Assembly: GCF_030053115.1 (NCBI RefSeq)
Contig: NZ_CP125619.1
Coordinates: forward strand, 6,285,001 to 6,349,000
Direction: 5' to 3'
Length of the DNA: 64,000 nucleotides
DNA from: Pseudomonas svalbardensis
GTDB lineage: Bacteria > Pseudomonadota > Gammaproteobacteria > Pseudomonadales > Pseudomonadaceae
The notes under the pieces were generated by a model, which made no database searches, was not told the DNA's origin, and saw only the letters and a list, made by a program, of their open reading frames with translations. The position numbers and the translations under genes are program-made. Below are positions 39,077 through 47,067 of the stretch, piece by piece; within the stretch, counting starts at the first letter, position 1; the number at the start of each line of letters is the position of its first letter.

Positions 39077-39466
39077 TCAGGGTTTTTTATTCTCTTTAAT
39101 CCACTGATCGAAAACGGCGATTTCCTTTTCCTGTGCGGCAATTATGTCTTTGGCCATTCGGAGCATCTCTGGATTTTTTCCGTTCTTGAGTTCGGCTTGT
39201 GACATCTTGACTGCCATCTGGTGATGCATGCGCATGTTGGCCGCGAAGTCATAATCCACATCGCCGGTCTTGGACATACCACCCATCATGCTGTCCATCT
39301 TCGAGTGATCCATCTGCTCGGAAGGCATCGGCATTGTTCCGCTTTTTGCGGGTTCTGCGGCACTGGTCCACGTCGGTGCTGCCGCCATGACAGCGGCAGC
39401 CATCACTACCGCTCTCACCGACAAAGTGAATCGGCTAGAGCTGCTGTGTTTGATATGCTGTGACAT
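39077..39466 (-). CDS. DUF305 (CopM-like) periplasmic protein
   Basis: A 129-residue secreted protein: signal peptide (about 1-36), a short Met/His linker (MPMPSEQMDHSKMDSMMGGM) and the helical DUF305 core with NMRMHHQMAVKMSQAELKNG. Related proteins bind copper in the periplasm. ATG 39466 is preceded by CCAGGAGATT, a good SD. A CopR-type box lies about 200 bp upstream (39669-39684). Confidence 0.87.
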   Translation of the reverse strand: MSQHIKHSSSSRFTLSVRAVVMAAAVMAAAPTWTSAAEPAKSGTMPMPSEQMDHSKMDSMMGGMSKTGDVDYDFAANMRMHHQMAVKMSQAELKNGKNPEMLRMAKDIIAAQEKEIAVFDQWIKENKKP

Positions 39467-39668
39467 TGTGAATCTCCTGGTTAAAAGGCGGAGGATCGGC
39501 ATATACATACGGCGGCGACATTTTCGATTGAAAACAGCTGATCATTTTCGACAGAAATGCCAGACGTGATGTCAGCAGGAAAATGCTTCATGGCTAGAGA
39601 TCAATAAGTGCTCAAGAGCTCATATTTCACCCTAGACCACGCTGGGCGGACAGTCGATAGAAATGAAA

Positions 39669-39684
39669 ATTACATTCCTGTCAG
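39669..39684 (-). promoter_or_regulatory. CopR-type box upstream of the DUF305 gene
   Basis: CTGACAGGAATGTAAT on the minus strand, one base from the consensus. Confidence 0.65.
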
Positions 39685-39705
39685 GTTCCAGTTGGTTAGC
39701 ATGGT

Positions 39706-40071
39706 TTAAGTCCGCGTAGATCGTGCACAGGCTAAGCGCTGCTGCCAGTCACCGGCATTCGACCGCTGACATTGCTCTTCACTATCGAAATGTAGGTTGG
39801 CCAACACCTGGCTGGCGTGAACATCCGCTTCGCTTAACGCCTGGGTAGTCAGTTCAAGCATTCGCTTATCTTGCCCATTGGCAAAAACCTGATCTCTGTT
39901 GGCATCGGTGTCGAAGACCTAAACAACCATCAGGCTGGAGGGGAACCGCGCGTAAACCACGTCGTGAGTCAACCAAGAGAAGCCCACGATTTCCGCTTTG
40001 GCGGTCTCGCAGGCCTTTGTTAGGGCGGCAATCAGACGACGCTCGATGTGCGCTTGATCGCGTTTGCTCAA
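39706..40071 (-). pseudogene. Conserved Pseudomonas 'Fis family'-annotated protein gene with an internal stop
   Basis: The minus strand encodes a continuous 121-codon frame, LSKRDQAHIERRLIAALTKA ... SSLMVV-stop-VFDTDANRDQVFANGQDKRM ... HFDSEEQCQRS, interrupted by one TAG (39919-39921, codon 51). Both halves are in the same frame and make sense together, so a TGG-to-TAG change (Trp to stop) is the simplest explanation. The start is TTG 40071 after GAGAGAGG. I recall such proteins being annotated as Fis-family regulators, without a proven role. It was originally the gene next downstream of dmeF; the IS66 element now separates them. Confidence 0.75.
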
Positions 40072-40120
40072 CAGCCTCTCTCGATCCTTATTTTCCGATC
40101 AGTTAACTTTGCGTTCATTT

Positions 40121-40159
40121 CTAAGCCGGAGCCGAAACTTGAACCGATGAATCAGCTCC
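40121..40159 (-). pseudogene. Displaced native 3' end of dmeF
   Basis: Beyond the IS66 element, the minus strand continues the dmeF frame: after the shared target sequence GGAGCTGA come codons for DSSVQVSAPA and a TAG stop at 40121-40123. This is the original C-terminus of the cation efflux gene, cut off by the insertion. Confidence 0.85.
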
Positions 40160-40190
40160 GTAAGCGTCCGCCGAAGTCACCTTGCATGAC

Positions 40191-41717
40191 TCAGGCAGAT
40201 ACCCACTGATGCGGCAGCAGTTGGTCGATCTCACTCGCCCGCTGCGTCGGCAGCCGCGTCAGCACATCTTTGAGATAGGCATACGGATCGTGCCCATTCA
40301 TACGTGCCGACTGGATCAAACTCATAATCGCCGCTGCCCGTTTGCCGCTGCGAAGCGATCCAGCAAACAACCAGTTCGAGCGTCCAAGTGCCCACGGCCT
40401 GATCTGGTTTTCGACTGGATTGTTGTCTATGGGCACCGCCCCATCGACCAGGTAGCGCGTCAGCGCTACCCAGCGTTTAAGGCTGTAATCCAAGGCTTTG
40501 GCCGTTGCTGATCCATTGGGCACAAGATCGCGCTGGGCCAACATCCAGTCGTGCAGTGCTTTGGCCAGCGGCGCCGCTTTTTCTTGCCGTATTCGACAGC
40601 GATCTCCATCACTCATGTCTCGCACTTGCCGCTCAACTTCGTACAAACCGCCAATCGAGTGCAGCGCCTGTTCTGCCAACTGACTTTTATTCGCGACATG
40701 CAGATCGAAAAACTTGCGGCGGGCGTGAGCCATGCAGCCGATTTCGATCATGCCTTTCTCAAACCCAGCTTTGTAACCAGCAAAGTCGTCGCACACCAGC
40801 TTGCCATTCCACGCGCCGAGGAAGTTACGCGCATGCTCACCGGCGCGGCTCGGGCTGAAGTCATAAACCACTGCCTTAAGCGCCGAAAACGGCGTGGTGC
40901 AGTAAGCCCAGACATAAGCGCGGTGAGTTTTCTTCTCTCCGGGCGCAAGCATCTGCACCGGCGTCTCATCGGCGTGGACAACTTGCTGCGCCAGGACGGC
41001 TTCTCGCAAGGCATCAACTAATGGCTGAAGCTGTACACCTGTTTGTCCAACCCATTGAGCTAGTGTGGAGCGCGGGATCGCTAAACCAGCGCGCCCGAAG
41101 ATTTTCTCCTGCCGATACAGCGGCAAGTGGTCAGCGAACTTCGCCACCAACACATGCGCGATCAGGCCCGCAGTTGGGATGCCCTTGTCGATCACTTGGG
41201 CCGGTACCGGTGCCTGGATCAGTGTTTCGCACTGACGGCAGGCCCACTTCCCACGCACATGCTGTTCAACAGTGAACACGCCCGGCGTGTAATCGAGCTT
41301 CTCGCTGATGTCCTCGCCGATGCGCTGGAGTTGGCAGCCGCAAGTGCACTGAGTGCTTTCTGGTTCGTGATGAATGACGGTGCGTGGAAACTGCGGCGGC
41401 AGTGGCGCGCGCTTTGGTTTTTGGCGCGCCTCTTCTGGAGCAGGAGCCGGAAGCAGTGCCGTCAGCTCGGCGTCGATAGCCTCAAGGTCGGTGTTGAGCA
41501 GATCGTCGAGCAAGCTGCCTTGTTCAGGACTGATCTGCTCGCTGCGTTTGGCAAACCGGTGCCGCTTGAGGATCGCGATCTCGTGGGTCAGCTGTTCGAT
41601 GATGGTTTGATCGCGGTGGATCTTTCTGCCCATGGTGTCGACCTTCGACATCAACTGCGCAGCGAGGGCGCGCAGTTGGTCGGGGGTCATTTGGTCGAGG
41701 TTGGGCAAGGAAGTCAT
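40191..41717 (-). CDS. tnpC: IS66 transposase TnpC
   Basis: A 508-residue IS66 transposase: an N-terminal leucine-rich coiled coil (about 20-55), a zinc-finger-like IS66 domain (CTCGCQLQRIGEDISEKLDY and CRQCETLIQ), and a DDE catalytic core (VHADETPVQML, CDDFAGYKAG, DNNPVENQIRPWALGR). It is full length. Confidence 0.95.
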   Translation of the reverse strand: MTSLPNLDQMTPDQLRALAAQLMSKVDTMGRKIHRDQTIIEQLTHEIAILKRHRFAKRSEQISPEQGSLLDDLLNTDLEAIDAELTALLPAPAPEEARQKPKRAPLPPQFPRTVIHHEPESTQCTCGCQLQRIGEDISEKLDYTPGVFTVEQHVRGKWACRQCETLIQAPVPAQVIDKGIPTAGLIAHVLVAKFADHLPLYRQEKIFGRAGLAIPRSTLAQWVGQTGVQLQPLVDALREAVLAQQVVHADETPVQMLAPGEKKTHRAYVWAYCTTPFSALKAVVYDFSPSRAGEHARNFLGAWNGKLVCDDFAGYKAGFEKGMIEIGCMAHARRKFFDLHVANKSQLAEQALHSIGGLYEVERQVRDMSDGDRCRIRQEKAAPLAKALHDWMLAQRDLVPNGSATAKALDYSLKRWVALTRYLVDGAVPIDNNPVENQIRPWALGRSNWLFAGSLRSGKRAAAIMSLIQSARMNGHDPYAYLKDVLTRLPTQRASEIDQLLPHQWVSA

Positions 41718-41779
41718 GCCGTGGATTTTACCAAAGCAGACCGCCTACGGCAGTAGGCCAAGAAGCAAAATTAAAACTT

Positions 41780-42115
41780 TTAAAGCAGTGTAATTACGCC
41801 GCCAACGCCAACACGTTGCCAAGGTAGACCGAGCACCAACGCCCGAAGTTGCTCGGCATCCAGCTCCATCTCGCAACCTTGGCGAATGCCTGGCCAGTGG
41901 AATTTGCCTTGGTTCAACCGCCGTGCCGCCAGCCAAACACCAATTCCGTCATGAACCAGGACTTTCATTCGGTTAGCCCTGCGATTGGCAAACAGATAAG
42001 CACAGTGCGGCTTCGCCGCACCGAATACTGCGATCACTCTGGCCAGCGCAGTCTCGGTACCCGCGCGCATATCCATGGGCTCGGTGGCGAGCCAGATGGC
42101 GTCTATGCGGATCAC
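41780..42115 (-). CDS. tnpB: IS66 accessory protein TnpB
   Basis: A 111-residue IS66 Orf2 protein with the characteristic DMRAGTETALARVIAVFG and KVLVHDGIGVWLAARRLNQG blocks. A GTG start at 42115 is chosen: it overlaps the tnpA stop by 4 bp in the usual IS66 translational coupling. Confidence 0.92.
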   Translation of the reverse strand: MIRIDAIWLATEPMDMRAGTETALARVIAVFGAAKPHCAYLFANRRANRMKVLVHDGIGVWLAARRLNQGKFHWPGIRQGCEMELDAEQLRALVLGLPWQRVGVGGVITLL

Positions 42116-42429
42116 TTGGCAAGCTCTCGAATAAATCGAGCGCACCCATCAGGATCGGAAACTGGCCACTTCACTGCGATGGCTTGTTCGCCAACGGGTA
42201 TCTCGATGATCGCCGATGCCTCCGACGGCCGCTTAGGCGGAGCCTTCAACGGGACAAACGCAGGCAACGCGGCAACTGAGGTATGCCGGTAAAGCGGCAG
42301 CCATTTACGAATGACGTTGGCGTTGATGCCGTGAGCGATGGCAACGCTTGAAACGGTGGCCCCGGGCTGAAGGCATTCCTGAACGACCTGGGCTTTGAAC
42401 GGTTTGGGATAAGAGCTTCGTTGGCGCAT
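42112..42429 (-). CDS. tnpA: IS66 accessory protein TnpA
   Basis: A 105-residue protein with a helix-turn-helix (FKAQVVQECLQPGATVSSVA, about 11-30, and GINANVIRKWLPLYR). It is required together with TnpB for IS66 transposition; first gene of the element. Confidence 0.92.
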   Translation of the reverse strand: MRQRSSYPKPFKAQVVQECLQPGATVSSVAIAHGINANVIRKWLPLYRHTSVAALPAFVPLKAPPKRPSEASAIIEIPVGEQAIAVKWPVSDPDGCARFIRELAK

Positions 42430-42526
42430 GGAAATCCTGGCGATTAAGGGTGATCGCGTCCGCTTAAAAATACGCGGACACCATCGCCCTTAATGCTGGA
42501 GTTTTGAAGGTGACATGGCCGGACGC

Positions 42527-43456
42527 TTACTCAGCTCCCAGTTTTGTGCGGTACTCAACCGTCAGATGAGTGACCTCATGAACCGTAGCGAGGCGTTCTC
42601 GTATGTTTTCGGCATTTGTTGCTGGGCTGCCCAGAACACTCACAATCGCGGCTCGGGCCTGAGGCCCCACCTGCCAGACATGAAGATCAATGATCGAAGC
42701 ATCCCCCGGTCGTTCAACCAGTTCACGAATCTCTTCGGCAACATGATCATCTGTCTGGTCGAGCAATACACCCGCAGTCACCCGCATCAACGACCAAGCC
42801 CAGCGCGCAATGACAACTGCACCCACAATCCCCATTACAGGGTCAAGCCATACCCAACCAAGGTATCGACCAGCAAGCAGTGCAGCGATGGCCAGAACCG
42901 AGGTCAGGGCATCTGCAACGACGTGCACGTAAGCAGATCGCAAATTATTGTCGTGACCATGCACATGGTGAGATTCGTGGTCATGCCCATGGTGATGATC
43001 ATGACCGCCTGATAGCAAAAGCGCGCTCACGACATTCACTGCTAATCCGACAACTGCGATAAGTGTCGCTGTCCCGAATTGCACTTGAGTCGGTTGAAAG
43101 AGACGGAATAGCGATTCTCCAGCAATACCCAAGGAGACCAGTCCCAAAATCAGAGCAGAGGCGAAGCCACCCAAGTCTCCCACCTTGCCAGTTCCAAAAC
43201 TGTAGCGAGCACTTGAGGCATGCCTTTTTGCGTAACCGTAAGCAGCTGCGGCTATGCCGAGTGCTCCTGCGTGCGTTGCCATGTGAAATCCATCGGCAAG
43301 CAACGCCATGGATCCTGTGACATAACCCGCGGTGATCTCAGCGACCATCATTACGACGGTCAGAGCCACCACCCACAAGGTTCGCTTGGCGTTTTCTTCA
43401 TGCGATGTCCCCAGGAACATATGGTCGTGGGAATAGTCGGTGTGCGAATTACTCAT
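42527..43456 (-). CDS. dmeF: DmeF-type cation diffusion facilitator (Co/Ni efflux), C-terminus altered by IS66
   Basis: A 309-residue CDF transporter: six membrane helices with the metal site residues in LLADGFHMATHAGALG and VHVVADALTSVLAI (HxxxD/HxxxD pattern), a His-rich loop (GGHDHHHGHDHESHHVHGHD) between helices 4 and 5, and a C-terminal cytoplasmic domain. The His loop and the upstream FrmR/RcnR-family repressor point to DmeF. IS66 insertion replaced the last 10 residues by a single Glu and a stop lying in the IS end (42527-42529), so the pump domain is intact. The start at 43456 is used. Confidence 0.9.
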   Translation of the reverse strand: MSNSHTDYSHDHMFLGTSHEENAKRTLWVVALTVVMMVAEITAGYVTGSMALLADGFHMATHAGALGIAAAAYGYAKRHASSARYSFGTGKVGDLGGFASALILGLVSLGIAGESLFRLFQPTQVQFGTATLIAVVGLAVNVVSALLLSGGHDHHHGHDHESHHVHGHDNNLRSAYVHVVADALTSVLAIAALLAGRYLGWVWLDPVMGIVGAVVIARWAWSLMRVTAGVLLDQTDDHVAEEIRELVERPGDASIIDLHVWQVGPQARAAIVSVLGSPATNAENIRERLATVHEVTHLTVEYRTKLGAE

Positions 43457-43466
43457 CTGGGTAATC

Positions 43467-43742
43467 CTATTTGGAATAGCGGCGAATGGCTTCGAGGAGC
43501 TCGTCAACGCCTTTCGCTCTTTCTTCGTTGCTGAGTGTCGGATTCGCGACGTGTTCACGAGCGTGGTCTTCGATGATTTCATCCATCAGCCCATTGATCG
43601 CGCCACGGGTCGAAGCGACCAAAAGCAAGGTTTTCGAGCAGTCATCGTCAGAGTCGAGTGCTCGCTCAATTGCCTGGATTTGCCCAGCGATTCGCTTTAC
43701 TCGCTTAAGAAGATTGTCTTTGCTCGAACTTACATGACTCAT
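43467..43742 (-). CDS. dmeR: DmeR-type nickel/cobalt-responsive repressor (FrmR/RcnR family)
   Basis: A 91-residue all-helical repressor with the family blocks NLLKRVKRIAGQIQAIERAL, the ligand Cys in DDDCSKTLLLVASTRGAING and the C-terminal EEIIEDHAREHV-like helix (here DEIIEDHAREHVANP). It lies 10 bp before dmeF and should release the operator upon Co or Ni binding. A C-tract operator (43744-43765) lies at its start. Confidence 0.9.
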   Translation of the reverse strand: MSHVSSSKDNLLKRVKRIAGQIQAIERALDSDDDCSKTLLLVASTRGAINGLMDEIIEDHAREHVANPTLSNEERAKGVDELLEAIRRYSK

Positions 43743-43743
43743 A

Positions 43744-43765
43744 CCATACCCCCCCTACCTATATT
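43744..43765. promoter_or_regulatory. C-tract operator of dmeRF
   Basis: CCATACCCCCCCTACCTATA: a C/G tract flanked by TA-rich sequence, the form recognised by RcnR/DmeR-type repressors, immediately before the dmeR start. It lies in a 359-bp gene-free stretch (43743-44101). Confidence 0.7.
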
Positions 43766-43986
43766 GACAGCATGATCACACGTTCCAATTGGCCATTCAA
43801 GCCAGGGAAAGAAGACATCCGACCGGCAGCGTGCAGCGTTTGAATGCCGTTATCGAAACATTGAGCACGTTGCCTCTCTGTGCAAAACCAATACAAGCCG
43901 ATGGGCGGGCCCGCACTTCAATCATTCGATAGATGGCGTAGCGCCTATTTCTTGAGCTGCCATGGTCTATGGTTTAGGATCGAGCC

Positions 43987-44007
43987 ATATCCCCCCAGGG
44001 GGGATAT
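43987..44007. promoter_or_regulatory. Perfect C6/G6 palindromic operator upstream of the MFS gene
   Basis: Left arm ATATCCCCCC (43987-43996), a central A at 43997, right arm GGGGGGATAT (43998-44007). This is a perfect palindrome of the type bound by CsoR/RcnR/NcrB-like repressors, 95 bp before the MFS start. Confidence 0.75.
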
Positions 44008-44101
44008 CCGCACACAACAGAGACAAAACCAGCTACTTGCGTCTCTTTGTGAAAAGTTCGGTAACCGCCTGGTCACCGCACTTCGCCACTTGAGATATTA
44101 C

Positions 44102-45412
44102 ATGCTGAAAATCCTAGCCAACCGAACCTACCGTCATCTCTTTCTCGCCCAAGTAATCGCGCTCGTAGGGACAGGACTCGCCACTGTCGCGCTGGGCCTT
44201 CTGGCGTTCGACCTTGCGGGCGCCCAAGCAGGTGCTGTCCTCGGTACAGCGCTGGCGATCAAAATGACGGCCTACATTGGCGTTGCACCAATCGCAGCGG
44301 CTTTTGCTGAACGTCTACCCCGTCGAGCGATGCTGGTCTCGCTGGACTTGGTGCGAGCACTGGTCGCACTCGCTCTACCGTTTGTGACGGAAGTCTGGCA
44401 GATCTACGTGTTAATTTTTGTTCTCCAGTCAGCCTCGGCGGCGTTCACCCCGACGTTCCAGGCGACCATTCCAGACATCCTGCCGGATGAGGACGATTAC
44501 ACCCGCGCCTTGTCGCTATCACGTCTCGCCTATGATCTTGAAAGTGTCGCCAGCCCTATGCTCGCTGCCGCGTTGCTGACCGTGATCAGCTTCCATAACC
44601 TTTTCGCCGGCACTGTCATCGGTTTTCTCGGCTCAGCGGTCCTGGTCGCCACAGTGTTACTGCCAAAGGCGAAGCCGACACCACGACGCAGCATTTACGA
44701 GCGAACTACCCGAGGCATGCGCATATTTCTGGCCACCCCTCGTCTACGGGGACTGCTAGCTCTCAATCTCTCCGTAGCGGCCGCCAGTGCCATGGTCATC
44801 GTCAATACGGTGGTGCTGGTGCAGTCGCGCTTCGCTCTACCTCAGAGTTCGACGGCATTGGCGCTGGCTGCGTTTGGTGGCGGCTCGATGGTCGCCGCCC
44901 TGGTCTTGCCTCGGCTGTTGAAAAACATCAAAGACCGAACAGCCATGCTGTTTGGCGGAGGAGTATTGGTCGCTGGCTTAGCGATTGGCATCAACCTGAC
45001 CACCTATAACTTCCTGCTGCCGCTGTGGATGGTGCTCGGGGTGGGCTATTCCCTAGCGCAGACCCCCAGCGGTCGGCTGTTGCGTCGCTCGGCACATGCC
45101 GAAGATCGCCCGGCGTTGTTTGCCGCCCAATTTGCGCTATCCCATGCCTGCTGGTTGATTACCTACCCAATGGCGGGATGGCTGGGTGCCAACATTAGCC
45201 TCACCGCATCGTTTGTTGGGCTCGCTGTCGTGGCAGGTAGCGCACTGGTGGCCAGCATCGTGATATGGCGTCCAGCTCATGACCAAGAGTCGATCAAGCA
45301 CACCCATGAGAATCTGCCGGGCAATCACACGCACTTCGACGGCCAGGAGGGTGTGGATCACGAGCATCCATACGTGATCGATGATCAGCATCGCCGATGG
45401 CCAAACAGATGA
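44102..45412 (+). CDS. MFS exporter with His-rich tail (NreB/NcrC-like nickel efflux)
   Basis: A 436-residue major-facilitator protein with about 12 helices (LFLAQVIALVGTGLATVALG at the N-terminus) and a C-terminal His-rich tail (IKHTHENLPGNHTHFDGQEG ... DHEHP). The tail and the adjacent CsoR-family and TraX-family genes match nickel/cobalt-resistance clusters with NreB/NcrC exporters. ATG 44102 is preferred; upstream codons lack hydrophobic or family similarity. Substrate is inferred from context. Confidence 0.82.
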   Translation: MLKILANRTYRHLFLAQVIALVGTGLATVALGLLAFDLAGAQAGAVLGTALAIKMTAYIGVAPIAAAFAERLPRRAMLVSLDLVRALVALALPFVTEVWQIYVLIFVLQSASAAFTPTFQATIPDILPDEDDYTRALSLSRLAYDLESVASPMLAAALLTVISFHNLFAGTVIGFLGSAVLVATVLLPKAKPTPRRSIYERTTRGMRIFLATPRLRGLLALNLSVAAASAMVIVNTVVLVQSRFALPQSSTALALAAFGGGSMVAALVLPRLLKNIKDRTAMLFGGGVLVAGLAIGINLTTYNFLLPLWMVLGVGYSLAQTPSGRLLRRSAHAEDRPALFAAQFALSHACWLITYPMAGWLGANISLTASFVGLAVVAGSALVASIVIWRPAHDQESIKHTHENLPGNHTHFDGQEGVDHEHPYVIDDQHRRWPNR

Positions 45413-45453
45413 TCGTAAGTTCCTAAGATGTGCTAAAGCTGGTTGGTCAGCCT

Positions 45454-46197
45454 TCAAATCAGAAACCGTAGCGCTTGCAGAGCGACAAGGTGCCCCGGAT
45501 AGAACCAGTAGCCCCATTGCCGCACCGGCCAAACCTTAAAGGTGAAGGTCTGGCGCAGTAGCCAGAGTCCGATTAGGGGCGCAGCAAACGCGGTACTCAA
45601 GGCCAGCAATGAATAGATTTCCAAGTCCAACGCCCTGGTCACGATGCTGCTGCGGGTGTTGCTCAACAGGCACAAAGCCGCTGGCAGCAGCCAAAGAGCA
45701 CTAAGCCTCTTGATTGCCAACAAAACCGCGGCAGGTACGAGTGCCCCGTAGAAGCCATACATCAACGGATCATCCAGCACGTAGGCAACCGCGCCGGCAA
45801 TCAACGCCATGGTTCCGCTCAACAAAGTGCGATGCTGCCATCCCCAGGCAATTACCAGCCCCAATGCCAGGGTCACCAACACGTTGAATGATCCCGAGGT
45901 GCTGATGTAGCGATAAGGCACTTCTGAAATGGCGGCGAACACCAAGATCAACGCGACGTAGCGACCGTTCGCGGCAGTCAGTAATTCGCCCGGTTTCGAG
46001 CGTGCCACATTGGCCGCAATGGCGACACAGAACAACGGAAAAGAGAGTCGACCCGGAATGAACAGATTGCTCATCTCCGGCCACACCAACCGCAAGTGAT
46101 CGATGACCATGGTTAACAACGCCATCCACTTGATCAGATCCAGGCTGCCGCTCCGGCGCTTGAGCGAGGAATCCTCGGTGGTATGAGCAGTCGTCAT
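45454..46197 (-). CDS. TraX-family membrane protein (NcrA-like)
   Basis: A 247-residue polytopic membrane protein of the TraX family, with the N-terminal block LIKWMALLTMVIDHLRLVWP and IPGRLSFPLFCVAIAANVAR and about eight helices. TraX acetylates F pilin, but there are no conjugation genes here. TraX-like proteins occur in ncr-type nickel/cobalt clusters beside a CsoR-family repressor and an MFS exporter, as here. ATG 46197 is chosen as the start. Enzymatic role unknown. Confidence 0.78.
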   Translation of the reverse strand: MTTAHTTEDSSLKRRSGSLDLIKWMALLTMVIDHLRLVWPEMSNLFIPGRLSFPLFCVAIAANVARSKPGELLTAANGRYVALILVFAAISEVPYRYISTSGSFNVLVTLALGLVIAWGWQHRTLLSGTMALIAGAVAYVLDDPLMYGFYGALVPAAVLLAIKRLSALWLLPAALCLLSNTRSSIVTRALDLEIYSLLALSTAFAAPLIGLWLLRQTFTFKVWPVRQWGYWFYPGHLVALQALRFLI

Positions 46198-46255
46198 GCC
46201 TAGGCGTGAGCCCCACCTTGTTGCAGCAGTCCACCGAAGTTGGGCATTTTCAGAC

Positions 46256-46555
46256 CTAGAGGTACTTGGTGATTTGTTTGAAGGCTTCCAGTGGTGCACG
46301 CTCACCATTGTTCAGCGCCGATACGGTGTCCTCCAGGCAGTGATCGATGTGATCCTGGATGAGCGTGCGCTTGGCTTGGCACACTGCTTTTTCGACAGCA
46401 TGCAGCTGCTGAGCAATGTCCACGCACTGACGACCCTCTTCGATCATGGTGATGATGCCGCGTAAATGGCCGTCCGCCCGCTTGAGCCGCTTGATGATCG
46501 CCTCGTGACTTTGGTGGGTGTGGGGATGGTTATGTTCGTGTTCGTGCTCACTCAT
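46256..46555 (-). CDS. CsoR/RcnR-family metal-sensing repressor (NcrB-like)
   Basis: A 99-residue helical repressor with a His-rich N-terminus (SEHEHEHNHPHTHQSH), as in nickel sensors such as InrS/NcrB, and the family ligands Cys (GRQCVDIAQQLH), His and Cys (VCQAKRTLIQDHIDHCLED). It likely controls the TraX/MFS genes and the rightward His-rich gene via the nearby C-tract operators. It starts 106 bp before the divergent gene at 46661. Confidence 0.88.
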   Translation of the reverse strand: MSEHEHEHNHPHTHQSHEAIIKRLKRADGHLRGIITMIEEGRQCVDIAQQLHAVEKAVCQAKRTLIQDHIDHCLEDTVSALNNGERAPLEAFKQITKYL

Positions 46556-46590
46556 GACTTGAGCCTCTGGCCTCGATGAATTACGCTGGC

Positions 46591-46612
46591 ATCCTATCCC
46601 CCCTAGGAGGAT
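46591..46612. promoter_or_regulatory. C-tract operator between the CsoR-family gene and the His-rich gene
   Basis: ATCCTATCCCCCCTAGGAGG followed by AT: an imperfect palindrome around a C6 tract, in the divergent promoter region. The common core TATCCCCCC links it to the operator at 43987-44007. Confidence 0.65.
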
Positions 46613-46660
46613 GGGTCAAACGCATCAAAGCCCTACAAAACGAGTTGAAACCCGAACGCT

Positions 46661-47020
46661 ATGTTCAGCAGAACACTGACAACGACGGTGGTAATCGCGC
46701 TTGCTCTCGCCATGTTTGTGGCCTGGGCCGGGCATACCTATACCCTGTCAGTGATGTCGAAACAGCCGGTCTGGGAGATTGCGCAAGACGCACATCACTC
46801 CCATGAAGAGCGAGCCGAGATGTCGTGTGCGAGCTGTTCGGATCACTATCACTCCCCGTTGACCCCTGAGCACCATCACGAAACGCCACAGCTCAGTTCT
46901 GCGTTGACTTTGTCTGCGCAGCCGAAGCTGTCCATGCGACTCGAAGCCCCACGCTATTCCGTTCCTCGTCCGCCGATTTTCTTGATCGAGCGTCCACCCC
47001 GTCCTTCGTTCGCATCCTGA
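46661..47020 (+). CDS. Secreted or anchored His-rich protein, function unknown
   Basis: A 119-residue protein with an N-terminal hydrophobic segment (TTVVIALALAMFVAWAG), then a region rich in His and Cys (DAHHSHEERAEMSCASCSDH, then SPLTPEHHHE) that would bind metal, and a Pro/Arg-rich C-terminus (PRPPIFLIERPPRPS). I do not recognise a named family. It begins a rightward run of four genes ending at 48683. Confidence 0.65.
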   Translation: MFSRTLTTTVVIALALAMFVAWAGHTYTLSVMSKQPVWEIAQDAHHSHEERAEMSCASCSDHYHSPLTPEHHHETPQLSSALTLSAQPKLSMRLEAPRYSVPRPPIFLIERPPRPSFAS

Positions 47021-47067
47021 CCATGGCCGTACTGCGGCCTTTGATCCCTGCAACGTAGGATTGATCT

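Larger units (their letters stand above)
40160..42530 (-). mobile_element. IS66-family insertion sequence (2371 bp) with 8-bp target duplication
   Basis: Ends carry inverted repeats that begin GTAAGCGTCCG and stay similar for about 25 bp; the element is flanked by the direct repeat TCAGCTCC (40152-40159 and 42531-42538), the 8-bp duplication expected for IS66. It encodes TnpA, TnpB and TnpC, all intact, so it may be active. It is inserted at the 3' end of dmeF. Confidence 0.95.

Noticed and set aside
39543..39558. TCGACAGAAATGCCAG as another CopR box
   Set aside because: Only the CGACAGAAATG part fits; the terminal TAAT half is missing and it is on the opposite strand to the nearest gene.
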